Shown: piece after piece, positions 1 to 7,305 of the stretch
Position numbering within the stretch: the stretch's first letter is position 1
Layout of the letters: each line of letters opens with the position of its first letter
NCBI GenBank assembly: GCA_002719475.1
Contig: PBHQ01000050.1
Coordinates: 1-15,396, forward strand
From: Methanobacteriota archaeon
Lineage (GTDB): Archaea; Thermoplasmatota; Poseidoniia; Poseidoniales; Poseidoniaceae
Direction: 5' to 3'
Length of the DNA stretch: 15,396 nt
Position numbers and translations under genes: made by a program
The notes under the pieces: generated by a model
Database searches by the model: none
The model's input: the letters and a program-made list of their open reading frames with translations, nothing else
What the model was told of the DNA's origin: nothing

Positions 1-2
1 CT

Positions 3-899
3 ACTGCAGAAAAGTTACGCGATGCGGGCTTCGAAGAATTATTGGCAATCGCGGTAATGACCCCTTCAGCATTGGCTGAAGCTGCAGAACTGGGTGAAGC
101 GGTAGCTGGCAAGATCATTATGTCAGCCAAGAAAATGGCAAACATAGGCGGATTCGTAAGCGGAGATGCACTGCTGGAGAGGCGCAGAGAAGTGATGAAA
201 CTATCCAGTAAAGTACAGTCAATAGACGACCTGCTCGGCGGAGGATTCGAAACCCAGGCGCTGGTCGAAGTCTACGGAGAATTCGGCTCAGGCAAAACCC
301 AAATTGGTCACCAATTAGCGGTCAATTGCACCCTACCGGTATCTGAAGGTGGATTGGATGGCGACGTATTCTACATCGATACGGAAGATACATTCAGGCC
401 GGAGAGAATTACTCAGATGTCCAGAGGACATGGTTTGGATCCTGAGCAAGTTCTGAAGAGAATACACGTAGCCCGCGCCTACAACTCGGCTCACCAAATG
501 TTGTTGGTCGATGAAATCAAGCGCATGTCCTCCGGGTTGAATGTCAAGATGATTATCGTCGATTCATTGACCAGTCATTTCCGTGCTGAATACATTGGGC
601 GTGGTATGTTGGCTAATCGTCAGCAAAAGCTCAACAAGCACCTAAAAGAATTGAAGCAACAAGCTGATGTTAACAATGCTCTAGTGCTTGTGACCAATCA
701 AGTACACAGCAAGCCGGATGCAATGTGGGGCGACCCGACAAAGCCGATTGGAGGACACGTGCTAGCACACGCCAGCACCTTCAGACTATACTTGCGCAAG
801 GCCAAAGGTGGACGCAGAATCGCTCGTTTGGTTGACTCCCCAAACCTGCCTGATGGGGAATGTATCTACCAGGTCACACAAGATGGTCTACGCGACTGA
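3..899 (+). CDS. radA: DNA repair and recombination protein RadA (5' partial)
   Basis: This is the archaeal RecA/Rad51-family recombinase, which forms ATP-dependent filaments on single-stranded DNA and catalyses strand exchange. The frame is open from base 3, so the start and roughly the first 25 residues lie outside the window; the TTG at 42 is an internal Leu codon, not a start. The visible product begins in the N-terminal helix-hairpin-helix domain ([10 protein letters not shown], then [10 protein letters not shown]). The RecA core follows, with the Walker A motif GEFGSGKT at bases 276-299, the [13 protein letters not shown] segment, and the Walker B motif [11 protein letters not shown] near bases 552-584. 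The DNA-binding L2 region and the C-terminal VTNQV...[17 protein letters not shown] block are intact, and the end (VTQDGLRD) is normal for the family. It is convergent with the WD40 gene, separated by 21 bp. The identification is very secure. Confidence 0.97.
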   Translation, partial: TAEKLRDAGFEELLAIAVMTPSALAEAAELGEAVAGKIIMSAKKMANIGGFVSGDALLERRREVMKLSSKVQSIDDLLGGGFETQALVEVYGEFGSGKTQIGHQLAVNCTLPVSEGGLDGDVFYIDTEDTFRPERITQMSRGHGLDPEQVLKRIHVARAYNSAHQMLLVDEIKRMSSGLNVKMIIVDSLTSHFRAEYIGRGMLANRQQKLNKHLKELKQQADVNNALVLVTNQVHSKPDAMWGDPTKPIGGHVLAHASTFRLYLRKAKGGRRIARLVDSPNLPDGECIYQVTQDGLRD

Positions 900-920
900 G
901 ATTCAACAAAATTTGGCTGC

Positions 921-3900
921 TCAGTAGTCATATTGTTGGCAAGATGAACACCACTTCCACATCTGGCCTTCATGTTTGACTTCCTGAATGGTCCCACCAC
1001 AGCGGGTGCAGACGGGTTGATCGGCAAGAGGTAATACGTTCGAGGATGGAGTTGCAGACCACGGATCAGATGTATCCGTAGGCTTGCGGCGACGCAGAAC
1101 CAATACCACAATCAAAGCCAGCAACCCGGCTGCCCCGCCCCAAATCAACATGTTAGAAGATGAACTCGTTGATTGAGAAGAAGTTTCTGAAGTCTCATTC
1201 TGACGGACTTCATTATCTGTATTCTGTTCTCCATCTATTACGGTGTTATTCTCTTCAGAAATAGAATCGCTAGGTAAAGGTTCAGCAGTTTCGTTCCACC
1301 ACATATCGACCATAGTATTGTGTTCACTATTGATGGATCTGATGACAACTTGAAGTCGCAAAGGACCTGTCCTGTCGATGTAAACTACCTCATCAGTATA
1401 ACTCGCAGGAGCAGGATCGTGAGTGATCAAGGGGTTTTGCCAACAGCGTTGGCCACATTCTTCACTGGCATTCAATTCCACAGCGAATATTTCGATAATG
1501 TCGCTATTCTCTCCGCGTTGATGCCAACTGTAGCGTAGGTTCCAACGTTGCATATCAGAAGTCACGAATACATCGACATTCTCAGGCATGCTAGGAACAG
1601 GGTCTCCTTGGCAACGTGTTGCATCTTCAGGGTACATGTCAATCTCATCCTCCCTAATACTATCCGGAGCGCATCCATCGCCATCTAAATCTGACCATGC
1701 CAATGGATTGCTAGGGAAGGCATCACCATTCTCGACCCTTAAGCCATCAAAATCCAATGTCCATGAGTAATTATCTCCATATCCGTCGCCATCCTTGTCA
1801 ACACACTGTGTATGGTCAGTAATGAAAGCGTCTCCAATCTCGAACTGCTTCAAACCATTTGATGAATTTGTGAAACTGTAATTATCACCACAACCATCTC
1901 CATCGCTATCATTCCACTGTTGAGGATCATTAGGAAATGCATCTCCTCTCTGATTCAGATGCTGATGTGGGCTTCCTTCCCAGAGATAATTATCTCCATA
2001 TCCGTCCGAATCACTGTCATTCCATTGTTCAGAATCTAAAGGAAATGCATCGGCTGAGCCGGCCGGGTGTTTAAGCCAATCAGAATCTGCATCGGACCAT
2101 CCATCCGCGTCGCTATCAGGACAGCCAAACCTATCCTCAGTACTACTGCCCGAAAGGTAGGGGCAATCATCTCCAGATTGTCCTTCTGAATTATCTCCGT
2201 AACCATCCCCATCGCTGTCCGCCCATTGGCTTGGATCTTGTGGCCAAAGGTCTGTAGAATCTGGATGGCCGTCTTCATCTGTATCCGGTAGCCAGGTCAT
2301 CCAACCCCCGGTACTGTTTGCCACAACATACCGCATTCCCATTGGAGTCTGCTGAAGTCCAACGCCGCGTGGAATCCCAACCATGCTCCATGTATCATAT
2401 GTCTGACCGGAAATTGGATCCAGAACTCTGACTTCACCAACGCTTGAATCTGATGCCACGCCTGAACCGATGATGATATGTTGTTCATCAGCAGAAAACC
2501 CTGCAGAGAATCCTTCGTAGGGAACTGATGATTGCCAACGCTCAACTTCATTGTCGACATCGTAGAGAATCACCTTACCATCCCACCCAACACTCAGAAG
2601 GGTGTTGCTATTCGGCGCCCATTCAACCACTCCAGTATAATTTGTATGACTGTAAGGGCTGGGTAATTCATACCATTCATCTGTAATATCGGCTTCAGTA
2701 TTCCACAACCGTATCTGCCCTGATTGATCGGCACTAACCAATCTGCTACCATCGTAATTGAACTCCATTACCCAACATGTATCAGCACATGTCCAATTCC
2801 TCTGGGGCTCCCACTCAGTTCCAACACTGACCAAAATAGTAACTTCCCCATCAACGTCGGTATCACTTCCATCGGGAACCGAACTTACGGCCATAACCCT
2901 GCTATCCTTGAAAGCTAATCTTCCAAACACATCGATATCCATTACCTCTCCAAGATTGAAACTCCTTGTGGAACCCTCAAGAGAGCACCATATCACCATA
3001 CCATCAGTAAATCCTGCTACAACCACTTGTTCATCTTGCCACTTCACACTCTTGACGTATGGGACTTCCTCGACATCACGCCCCCAATCTGGATGTTGAC
3101 ACGTATGCATTCTTGCCCCAGATTTCAAATCATGTACATCCAAAGTTCCTGAGCCCTGCGCTATTGCTACTTTGTTCCCAGATGGATCAAACTCCAATTC
3201 ACGCATAATGCTACTATCATGAATTGTAGATAACTCAAGATGTCCTGTAGGTTGTATATTCCACACTTCAACTGTACCATCCTGACCTGCACTAGCAAGT
3301 CTGCGCCCATCGAAAGTAGCAGCCAAGGCTCTGATATCAGACTTGTTAGACCGGTATGCATGCCAACCATTTCTAGACACTTCTTCTCCCGCTGCATCAA
3401 GAACCAATACTTGACCCTCTCCGAGTAACCCGACGTACAGAGTATCGCTGTGTAATGACCATTCTAAGCGCGAAATATTCTGTTCAAGTGGTTGATACCA
3501 CAATACCTCTCCACCCGACAAGAAATGAGTCACGACACTCTCTCCACTGCTCTTGGTCCAAGCGACGCTATACTCCGAATCGCCTTTCCAATCAAGATGC
3601 CACGCAGATGAAGTAGGAGCGATATTGTGCTGATGCGTTTGCTCAAGAGTTGATTGATTGAAGATACGAACACTGTCCCCTCCTGAAGATCTCTCCAATG
3701 TAGCAATGCTGTTTCCATCTGGGGACCATCTGCAAGCCTTTACAACATCTGGAGTATGCATAGCAATGTTGTTTGCATCACCTATGCCAAGAAGATAGGA
3801 AGTATCCAACACTACCAATTCTCCTCCATTGGCTGGTCGGCCGCCGCAGAATGCAATGCGACTACCGTCGGGGCTGACCTCCATATCATGCCCCCAGTTC

Positions 3901-4379
3901 TGTTCAACTCCACTCAGGTTGCTGCTCCAATATCCCGTATTATCCTCAATCATGTCCTTAGGACGCCCAGCCCCATCATCCACGACTCGGTAGACATTCC
4001 AGCGATGTCGCTGCTCTAGTGTAACAACATGTTCATCGTCCAACCAAGCAAGACCAAGTAACTGCATGCTGTGTGTCAAACGCAATACAACTCTGTCGTC
4101 GCTGACATTCCAGATCGATAACCCTCCATCGAGACCGACTGCGGCAAGATGAGTTTCACTAGGAGACCACTCCACGTCCCAGAATACCGCAGGTAGACTG
4201 GGTTGCCACACACCGAGTGCCATAGCTGTAGGTCCATCTGGAAAATCTTCACGCTGCCAAACCTCAGATACCTTGGAGGACTCTTCAAGTCCGTGATTAG
4301 ACCAGGGGACAAATAACATCATCAGAACGAAAACCAACGTTGTTCGTCCCTTGACCATGCCTTTGCCGTACTCGGCCAC
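921..4379 (-). CDS. Secreted/membrane WD40 beta-propeller protein with DxDxDG repeats and C-terminal zinc ribbon
   Basis: I recognise the domains but not the specific function. Residues about 9-27 form a signal peptide (KGRTTLVFVLMMLFVPW). Residues about 65-660 hold some 11-12 WD40-like blades, each with a WSPDG.xIA core and a VxIWN/VRVLD end strand, enough for one large or two propellers. Residues 699-923 hold six or seven thrombospondin-3/EF-hand-like units with a W.DSDGDGYGDN core and GDAFP..PQQW spacers, expected to bind calcium. A beta-rich segment (928-1028) and a Ser/Thr/Asn/Glu-rich stalk (1036-1076) precede one membrane helix (1077-1095). The RRRK stop-transfer and a four-cysteine zinc ribbon (C1124, C1127, C1144, C1147) should be cytoplasmic. 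The start is uncertain: GTG at 4379 or ATG at 4358, the latter giving a more compact signal peptide. It is divergent from ftsZ. It is probably a surface receptor or scaffold linking an extracellular propeller to an internal zinc finger; that role is inference. Confidence 0.9.
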   Translation of the reverse strand: MAEYGKGMVKGRTTLVFVLMMLFVPWSNHGLEESSKVSEVWQREDFPDGPTAMALGVWQPSLPAVFWDVEWSPSETHLAAVGLDGGLSIWNVSDDRVVLRLTHSMQLLGLAWLDDEHVVTLEQRHRWNVYRVVDDGAGRPKDMIEDNTGYWSSNLSGVEQNWGHDMEVSPDGSRIAFCGGRPANGGELVVLDTSYLLGIGDANNIAMHTPDVVKACRWSPDGNSIATLERSSGGDSVRIFNQSTLEQTHQHNIAPTSSAWHLDWKGDSEYSVAWTKSSGESVVTHFLSGGEVLWYQPLEQNISRLEWSLHSDTLYVGLLGEGQVLVLDAAGEEVSRNGWHAYRSNKSDIRALAATFDGRRLASAGQDGTVEVWNIQPTGHLELSTIHDSSIMRELEFDPSGNKVAIAQGSGTLDVHDLKSGARMHTCQHPDWGRDVEEVPYVKSVKWQDEQVVVAGFTDGMVIWCSLEGSTRSFNLGEVMDIDVFGRLAFKDSRVMAVSSVPDGSDTDVDGEVTILVSVGTEWEPQRNWTCADTCWVMEFNYDGSRLVSADQSGQIRLWNTEADITDEWYELPSPYSHTNYTGVVEWAPNSNTLLSVGWDGKVILYDVDNEVERWQSSVPYEGFSAGFSADEQHIIIGSGVASDSSVGEVRVLDPISGQTYDTWSMVGIPRGVGLQQTPMGMRYVVANSTGGWMTWLPDTDEDGHPDSTDLWPQDPSQWADSDGDGYGDNSEGQSGDDCPYLSGSSTEDRFGCPDSDADGWSDADSDWLKHPAGSADAFPLDSEQWNDSDSDGYGDNYLWEGSPHQHLNQRGDAFPNDPQQWNDSDGDGCGDNYSFTNSSNGLKQFEIGDAFITDHTQCVDKDGDGYGDNYSWTLDFDGLRVENGDAFPSNPLAWSDLDGDGCAPDSIREDEIDMYPEDATRCQGDPVPSMPENVDVFVTSDMQRWNLRYSWHQRGENSDIIEIFAVELNASEECGQRCWQNPLITHDPAPASYTDEVVYIDRTGPLRLQVVIRSINSEHNTMVDMWWNETAEPLPSDSISEENNTVIDGEQNTDNEVRQNETSETSSQSTSSSSNMLIWGGAAGLLALIVVLVLRRRKPTDTSDPWSATPSSNVLPLADQPVCTRCGGTIQEVKHEGQMWKWCSSCQQYDY
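1611..2285 (-). repeat. Tandem Asp-rich (DxDxDGxGDN) calcium-type repeats within the WD40 gene
   Basis: This part of the gene encodes residues about 699-923 and consists of degenerate units of roughly 25-45 codons. The core is D-S-D-G-D-G-Y/C-G-D-N, commonly followed by GDAFP and a P-x-Q-W end. The inserts between cores vary in length and sequence (YSFTNSSNG, YLWEGSPHQ, YSWTLDFDG), so this is an old protein-level repeat rather than a recent DNA duplication. Acidic loops of this spacing bind calcium in thrombospondin type 3 repeats; calcium binding here is inferred. Confidence 0.85.
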
Positions 4380-4421
4380 CGCTTGATACTGTTGCTATTT
4401 GGTTCGCAAAGCAATTTGGGT

Positions 4422-4429
4422 CAATAAAT
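4422..4429 (+). promoter_or_regulatory. Candidate TATA box for ftsZ
   Basis: An AT-rich CAATAAAT stretch lies in the divergent WD40/ftsZ spacer about 62 bases before the preferred ftsZ ATG. A start of transcription 25-30 bases downstream would leave a leader of about 35-40 bases. No clear BRE was recognised and the match to an archaeal TATA box is only moderate. Confidence 0.25.
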
Positions 4430-4490
4430 CCCCATTCAATACCTTGCGACAAGGGTCATCTTGAAAGAGGCAGGATGTCGCACTCCGACT

Positions 4491-5621
4491 ATGAAGCACC
4501 TGATTGAACGAGTTCTCAGCCTTGAAGCGGATGATTCAACCACGGTAATCAAGCCCTCGAATCAAGATTCCTCGGCGGATGATACTGAATTACGCCAATT
4601 GTTGGAGTCACTACAACCCAGAATACGTGTTTATGGTGTCGGAGGCGCTGGTTGCAATGCCATCAGCAGACTGTCCAATGAAGGATTATTTGACTCAAAA
4701 TTCGTTACAGGATACGCAATAAACACAGATGCACAAGCCCTGTTACTAACTCAAGTAGAAGAGAAAATTCTCATTGGAAGAAGTGCAAGAGGCAGAGGAG
4801 CAGGAGGCGATCCTGCCAAAGGTGAAACCGCAGCACTAGAAAGTGAGTTCACTCTGAATAGGATTACCGAAGACACCCAATTAGCGATAATTACCGCAGG
4901 AATGGGGGGTGGTTCAGGAACTGGTGCTGCTGGACATGTCGCTAGACTTGCCAAGAAACAAGGTGCTCTTACAATAGCAGTAGTCACTTATCCTTTCGAA
5001 TCTGAAGGGGCATTGCGTAGACAGAATGCAGAATGGGGATTGGAGCGATTGAGGGAATACTGTGACACAATCATCGTCATCCCGAACGAAAGATTGCTTG
5101 AGATTCAAGGAGTCAAAGACTTGCCTCTAGCGGCAGCCTTCAGAGTAGGGGATGAACTTCTGGTCCGTTCGATAAAGGGGGTAACTGACTTGTTGACTTG
5201 CGATGGAATGGTCAATCTCGACTTTGAGGATCTACGTTCAGTTATCACTACCGGAGGTGGTGTTGCGATGATTGGTATAGGTGGGGCTAGCGGTGATAAC
5301 AGAGCCGAGGAAGCAACTCTTGAAGCCCTACACAGCCCCTTATTGGAACTCGACCTTAGTGATGCAAGAGGGGCTTTAATCAATGTCGTAGGTGGTCCAA
5401 ATCTAACTTTGGGAGAGGCTGAAGCTGCTGCTCAAATTATCAAAGAACAGATTAGTGAACATGCACGTATCATTTGGGGAGCAGCTGTTGAAGAGGGAGC
5501 CGGAGATGAGATGCGAGTCATGGTTGTTCTTACCGGTGTGAAAAGTAAACAGATTCACGGTGCTAGTGAAAACAATCAACTCAAGGCTTTACGTTCTAGA
5601 CACATAGAATTCGTCAACTAA
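4491..5621 (+). CDS. ftsZ: Cell division protein FtsZ
   Basis: Tubulin-family GTPase that assembles the division ring. With the ATG at 4491 the protein is 376 residues and begins MKHLIERVLS, close to the start of archaeal FtsZ1 proteins as I remember them. An in-frame TTG at 4461, with AAGGGT just upstream, would add ten residues with no family support. Visible motifs are the nucleotide-binding VYGVGGAGCNAISRL, the INTDAQAL segment, the tubulin signature GMGGGSGTGAA (residues 138-148) and the T7 synergy loop GMVNLDFEDL, in which the N, D and D needed for GTP hydrolysis between subunits are present. The C-terminal domain (ARIIWGAAVEEG...RVMVVLTGV) is complete. The tail ends in IEFVN and has no bacterial-type FtsA/ZipA-binding peptide, as expected in archaea. 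The stop overlaps the convergent downstream gene by 8 bp. I do not assign FtsZ1 versus FtsZ2 firmly. Confidence 0.96.
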   Translation: MKHLIERVLSLEADDSTTVIKPSNQDSSADDTELRQLLESLQPRIRVYGVGGAGCNAISRLSNEGLFDSKFVTGYAINTDAQALLLTQVEEKILIGRSARGRGAGGDPAKGETAALESEFTLNRITEDTQLAIITAGMGGGSGTGAAGHVARLAKKQGALTIAVVTYPFESEGALRRQNAEWGLERLREYCDTIIVIPNERLLEIQGVKDLPLAAAFRVGDELLVRSIKGVTDLLTCDGMVNLDFEDLRSVITTGGGVAMIGIGGASGDNRAEEATLEALHSPLLELDLSDARGALINVVGGPNLTLGEAEAAAQIIKEQISEHARIIWGAAVEEGAGDEMRVMVVLTGVKSKQIHGASENNQLKALRSRHIEFVN

Positions 5622-6222
5622 GGCGCCTAGCAGCAAGTGCTAGAATAGCCACAGTTGCGGTTGCACCCAAGAATGGGATAAAGCCGGACTCTTCACCTGG
5701 AACCTTGGCATCCTTTAGATTACCAGAATAATTTTGACCGGCGATACTGACTACCTTACTTCCCCAAGCATCACCACTCACATCGTCATTCCCGTTAACC
5801 GCATTGACATACAATTGAAAATCGACTTGAATGTCATCTTCTTCGGGTGCAGTCCATTGAATTACCCAACCTCGCTGAGCATTTCCTTGCTCAGTATGGG
5901 TTAATCGACCTTCCATTATCTGGACATCATTTCCACCGGAACTAACTCCAGCAGAATGCCATAGCATGAAACCCCCTTGACTAACTTCATTACCTACAAT
6001 GCTACTATTCATCCATAGAGTCAGATTGTAGGTCTGACTAGAATTGAACCGTTCGGGAAGACCATCTATGTGTGCTTGCGTTTTCAACTCCCTCTCTGCA
6101 CCGTGACATACGCAACCATTGTCCGCCTGCTGACCGATTCCTTGTTTATGGGCCAGTCCAATAGGGTGTAGCAAAAGAAGGACCAATAACAGAACTGATG
6201 AGGCCCTGCTGATTCGCTTCAT
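5614..6222 (-). CDS. Secreted protein with CxCHG motif, resembling choice-of-anchor V/Reeler-like domain, C-terminal anchor
   Basis: A 202-residue exported protein of unknown role. An N-terminal signal peptide (residues 5-24, SRASSVLLLVLLLLHPIGLA) precedes a short mature N-terminus with the motif NGCVCHGAE (C37, C39, H40). The middle resembles the beta-sandwich found in choice-of-anchor V or Reeler-type proteins: a YNLTL strand, a GGFMLWHSAG segment, a GWVIQWTAPEED strand and VDFQLYVNAVNGND near the end. This family assignment is by pattern and is moderate. The C-terminus (GFIPFLGATATVAILALAARRLS) has a hydrophobic helix followed by two arginines, like archaeal membrane-anchoring or PGF-CTERM-type sorting tails. 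The missing residue between the two cysteines makes covalent c-type haem attachment unlikely, so a disulfide or metal site is more plausible. It lies 48 bp downstream of the broken winged-helix gene, so the two may once have formed an operon. Confidence 0.8.
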   Translation of the reverse strand: MKRISRASSVLLLVLLLLHPIGLAHKQGIGQQADNGCVCHGAERELKTQAHIDGLPERFNSSQTYNLTLWMNSSIVGNEVSQGGFMLWHSAGVSSGGNDVQIMEGRLTHTEQGNAQRGWVIQWTAPEEDDIQVDFQLYVNAVNGNDDVSGDAWGSKVVSIAGQNYSGNLKDAKVPGEESGFIPFLGATATVAILALAARRLS

Positions 6223-6270
6223 AGATAGAGGGCGTAGAACCTGTTTGAAGAAGTTTACAGTTCGTTGAAG

Positions 6271-6492
6271 TCATAGATGCTGACTGGATTGTAATACCGC
6301 TTGACCTGCTTCCGATAGACTCCATTTACGCGCTTTACCACGACCTTCTGCCTGAACAAAACCACATTCGCTCAACTGCTTCATGTGGCATGACATCAAT
6401 TGTCACGATGTTGCTAGTTTTTCACGTAATTCACCTGTCTTGATACCCAAAGTTCCTGTCTCGAATAAAATCTCGAGGAACACCTGTTGCAT
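6271..6492 (-). pseudogene. Winged helix-turn-helix regulator interrupted by an in-frame TGA
   Basis: Reading the minus strand from the ATG at 6492 gives MQQVFLEILFETGTLGIKTG, then ELREKLATS, then a TGA at 6403-6405. The same frame then continues for 43 codons (QLMSCHMKQLSECGFVQAEG, RGKARKWSLSEAGQAVL) to a TGA at 6271-6273. Both halves together make one small MarR/ArsR-like winged-helix domain: helices 1-2 before the stop, and the recognition helix, the wing (EGRGKARKWSL) and a final helix after it. In relatives the stop position normally carries an Arg or similar residue (S-R-Q-L), so a CGA-to-TGA transition would explain it. No frame change is needed, only this one codon. Upstream, the frame is open back to a TAA at 6526-6528, with no better start than the ATG. 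It could be a true pseudogene, a sequencing or assembly error, or, less likely, recoding. The HTH family call is from pattern only. Confidence 0.72.
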
Positions 6493-6545
6493 TCCAGCAA
6501 CCGGTTGTTCAATTTTGACAAAAGTTTAGAATCTGTTCCGCTCGA

Positions 6546-6551
6546 TTATAA
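6546..6551. promoter_or_regulatory. Candidate TATA element TTATAA (palindromic)
   Basis: TTATAA is its own reverse complement, so it could serve either direction. Rightwards, transcription would begin near 6576, only about 11 bases before the ATG at 6587. Leftwards, it lies about 55 bases before the ATG of the broken winged-helix gene. No BRE was clearly seen, so this is a weak call. Confidence 0.25.
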
Positions 6552-6690
6552 CGACGCTTTGAACCATACTCTTCCCGTTGGCATGTATGATTTCCTCTCT
6601 TTCAATACCTATCAAAGAGGTCGTGAACTTGTTTGACGAATCAAAACTCATCGTGAATGGGTTAATGAGGGAGAGGGATAGTCCAAGTCC

Positions 6691-6695
6691 GGTGA
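6691..6695 (+). promoter_or_regulatory. GGTGA ribosome binding site deciding the start of the acidic protein
   Basis: GGTGA lies 8 bases before the ATG at 6704. The same GGTG core precedes the starts at 7306, 8254 and 13047, so it is the local Shine-Dalgarno form. The upstream candidates 6587 and 6665 have no comparable motif. Confidence 0.5.
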
Positions 6696-6703
6696 GCAAG
6701 CCG

Positions 6704-7297
6704 ATGTCGAGTGATGAGAACGAAGAAGACGTAGATCCATACGAAGCATTGGATGTCTCTACCAACGCTCCTGCTGCTAGAGGCGCGGAACTTCTGGATG
6801 CTTTCGGAGAGGAGGAGGACGTTCTCGAAGAGGAAGGTGCGGTCGAATTAGCAGAATCTAGTTCACTTGAAATAAGTGAAACCATCGAATTAAGTGGTGA
6901 ATTTGAGAACTCTTTCATTACAGATGAAGAAATTGTGGAAGAAGAGGATGATGTCGATCCATTTGAGGAACTTGGGGCATCAAGACCCGCATCAATCAAC
7001 CAAGAAGACCCCATGGTAAGCGATGCTTTGGCCGAATTGATGGATGATGAGGATGAAGAAGAAACCGAAGAAGCGGTGTTAGAAGAAGCCGAAGAAGAGT
7101 ATCAAGAGGATGAAGCGGTTGTGGAAGACAAGCCAAAAGCAGACCCAGAAGAACTCTATCGTTTTCTCTTGGAAGGTGTCTGGGTTGACGATGTCCTCGA
7201 CCCTGCAGAAGTCACCTTAATGGCGAAAAAGAGACGAGAGTTGAATATCTCATTTGAGACTCATCTTAAGATACTCAGAGAAGTACTGCACGAGTAG
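6704..7297 (+). CDS. Highly acidic protein with C-terminal TerB/EF-hand-like helical module
   Basis: A 197-residue protein of unknown function. Residues 1-145 are low in complexity and extremely rich in Glu and Asp, with two copies of a short motif, DVDPYEAL (residues 9-16) and DVDPFEEL (83-90), in an otherwise disordered-looking region. Residues about 147-197 form a compact helical module starting EELYRFLLEGVWVDDVLDP. Its W-x-D-x-x-L-x-P-x-E pattern is shared with the next gene and with TerB-like or EF-hand-like helical pairs. The start at 6704 is chosen for its GGTGA site; ATG 6665, ATG 6587 or TTG 6578 would add 13 to 42 residues. The next gene begins 8 bp after the stop, so the two are almost certainly co-transcribed and translationally coupled. 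A scaffold or interaction role is a guess. The long Ser-rich reading frame on the opposite strand is a shadow of the GAA/GAG codons. Confidence 0.82.
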   Translation: MSSDENEEDVDPYEALDVSTNAPAARGAELLDAFGEEEDVLEEEGAVELAESSSLEISETIELSGEFENSFITDEEIVEEEDDVDPFEELGASRPASINQEDPMVSDALAELMDDEDEEETEEAVLEEAEEEYQEDEAVVEDKPKADPEELYRFLLEGVWVDDVLDPAEVTLMAKKRRELNISFETHLKILREVLHE

Positions 7298-7300
7298 GTG
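7296..7300 (+). promoter_or_regulatory. AGGTG ribosome binding site overlapping the upstream stop codon
   Basis: AGGTG overlaps the TAG stop (7295-7297) of the acidic-protein gene and sits 5 bases before the ATG at 7306. This arrangement suggests translational coupling of the two genes. Confidence 0.6.
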
Positions 7301-7305
7301 TAAAC

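Larger units (their letters stand above)
6493..6703. other. Divergent spacer between the broken regulator and the acidic-protein operon
   Basis: These 211 bases separate two divergent transcription units. The segment holds a palindromic TTATAA at 6546-6551 and in-frame alternative starts for the downstream gene (TTG 6578, ATG 6587, ATG 6665). No RNA gene, repeat array or other conserved element was recognised. If the downstream gene actually starts at 6587, most of this stretch is coding. Confidence 0.4.

Noticed and set aside
42..899. TTG at 42 as the radA start
   Set aside because: The frame is open to the window edge and the preceding codons encode the helix-hairpin-helix domain, so the gene starts outside.
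1611..2285. The repeated DNA of the Asp-rich region as a possible CRISPR or satellite
   Set aside because: The units are degenerate, variable in length and in frame, encoding DxDxDG protein repeats; there are no identical direct repeats with regular spacers.
2724..3099. Plus-strand open frames opposite the WD40 gene
   Set aside because: They are shadows of the propeller coding sequence; the minus-strand frame carries repeated WD40 motifs across the same region.
4461..4490. TTG start giving FtsZ ten extra residues
   Set aside because: AAGGGT does lie just upstream, but archaeal FtsZ proteins begin in the MKxLxxxVL style, which matches the ATG at 4491.
4474..4506. A ten-codon ATG frame overlapping the ftsZ start
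   Set aside because: It is too short and out of frame, with no sign of conservation visible from one sequence. It is most simply a chance frame.
6113..6124. CVCH as a c-type haem site
   Set aside because: Covalent haem attachment needs two residues between the cysteines; only one is present here.
6526..7014. A 162-codon Ser-rich open frame on the minus strand opposite the acidic protein
   Set aside because: Its Ser/Thr-rich, low-complexity sequence is the antisense of GAA/GAG/GAT-rich codons. It has no domain character and overlaps a better-supported gene with a ribosome site.
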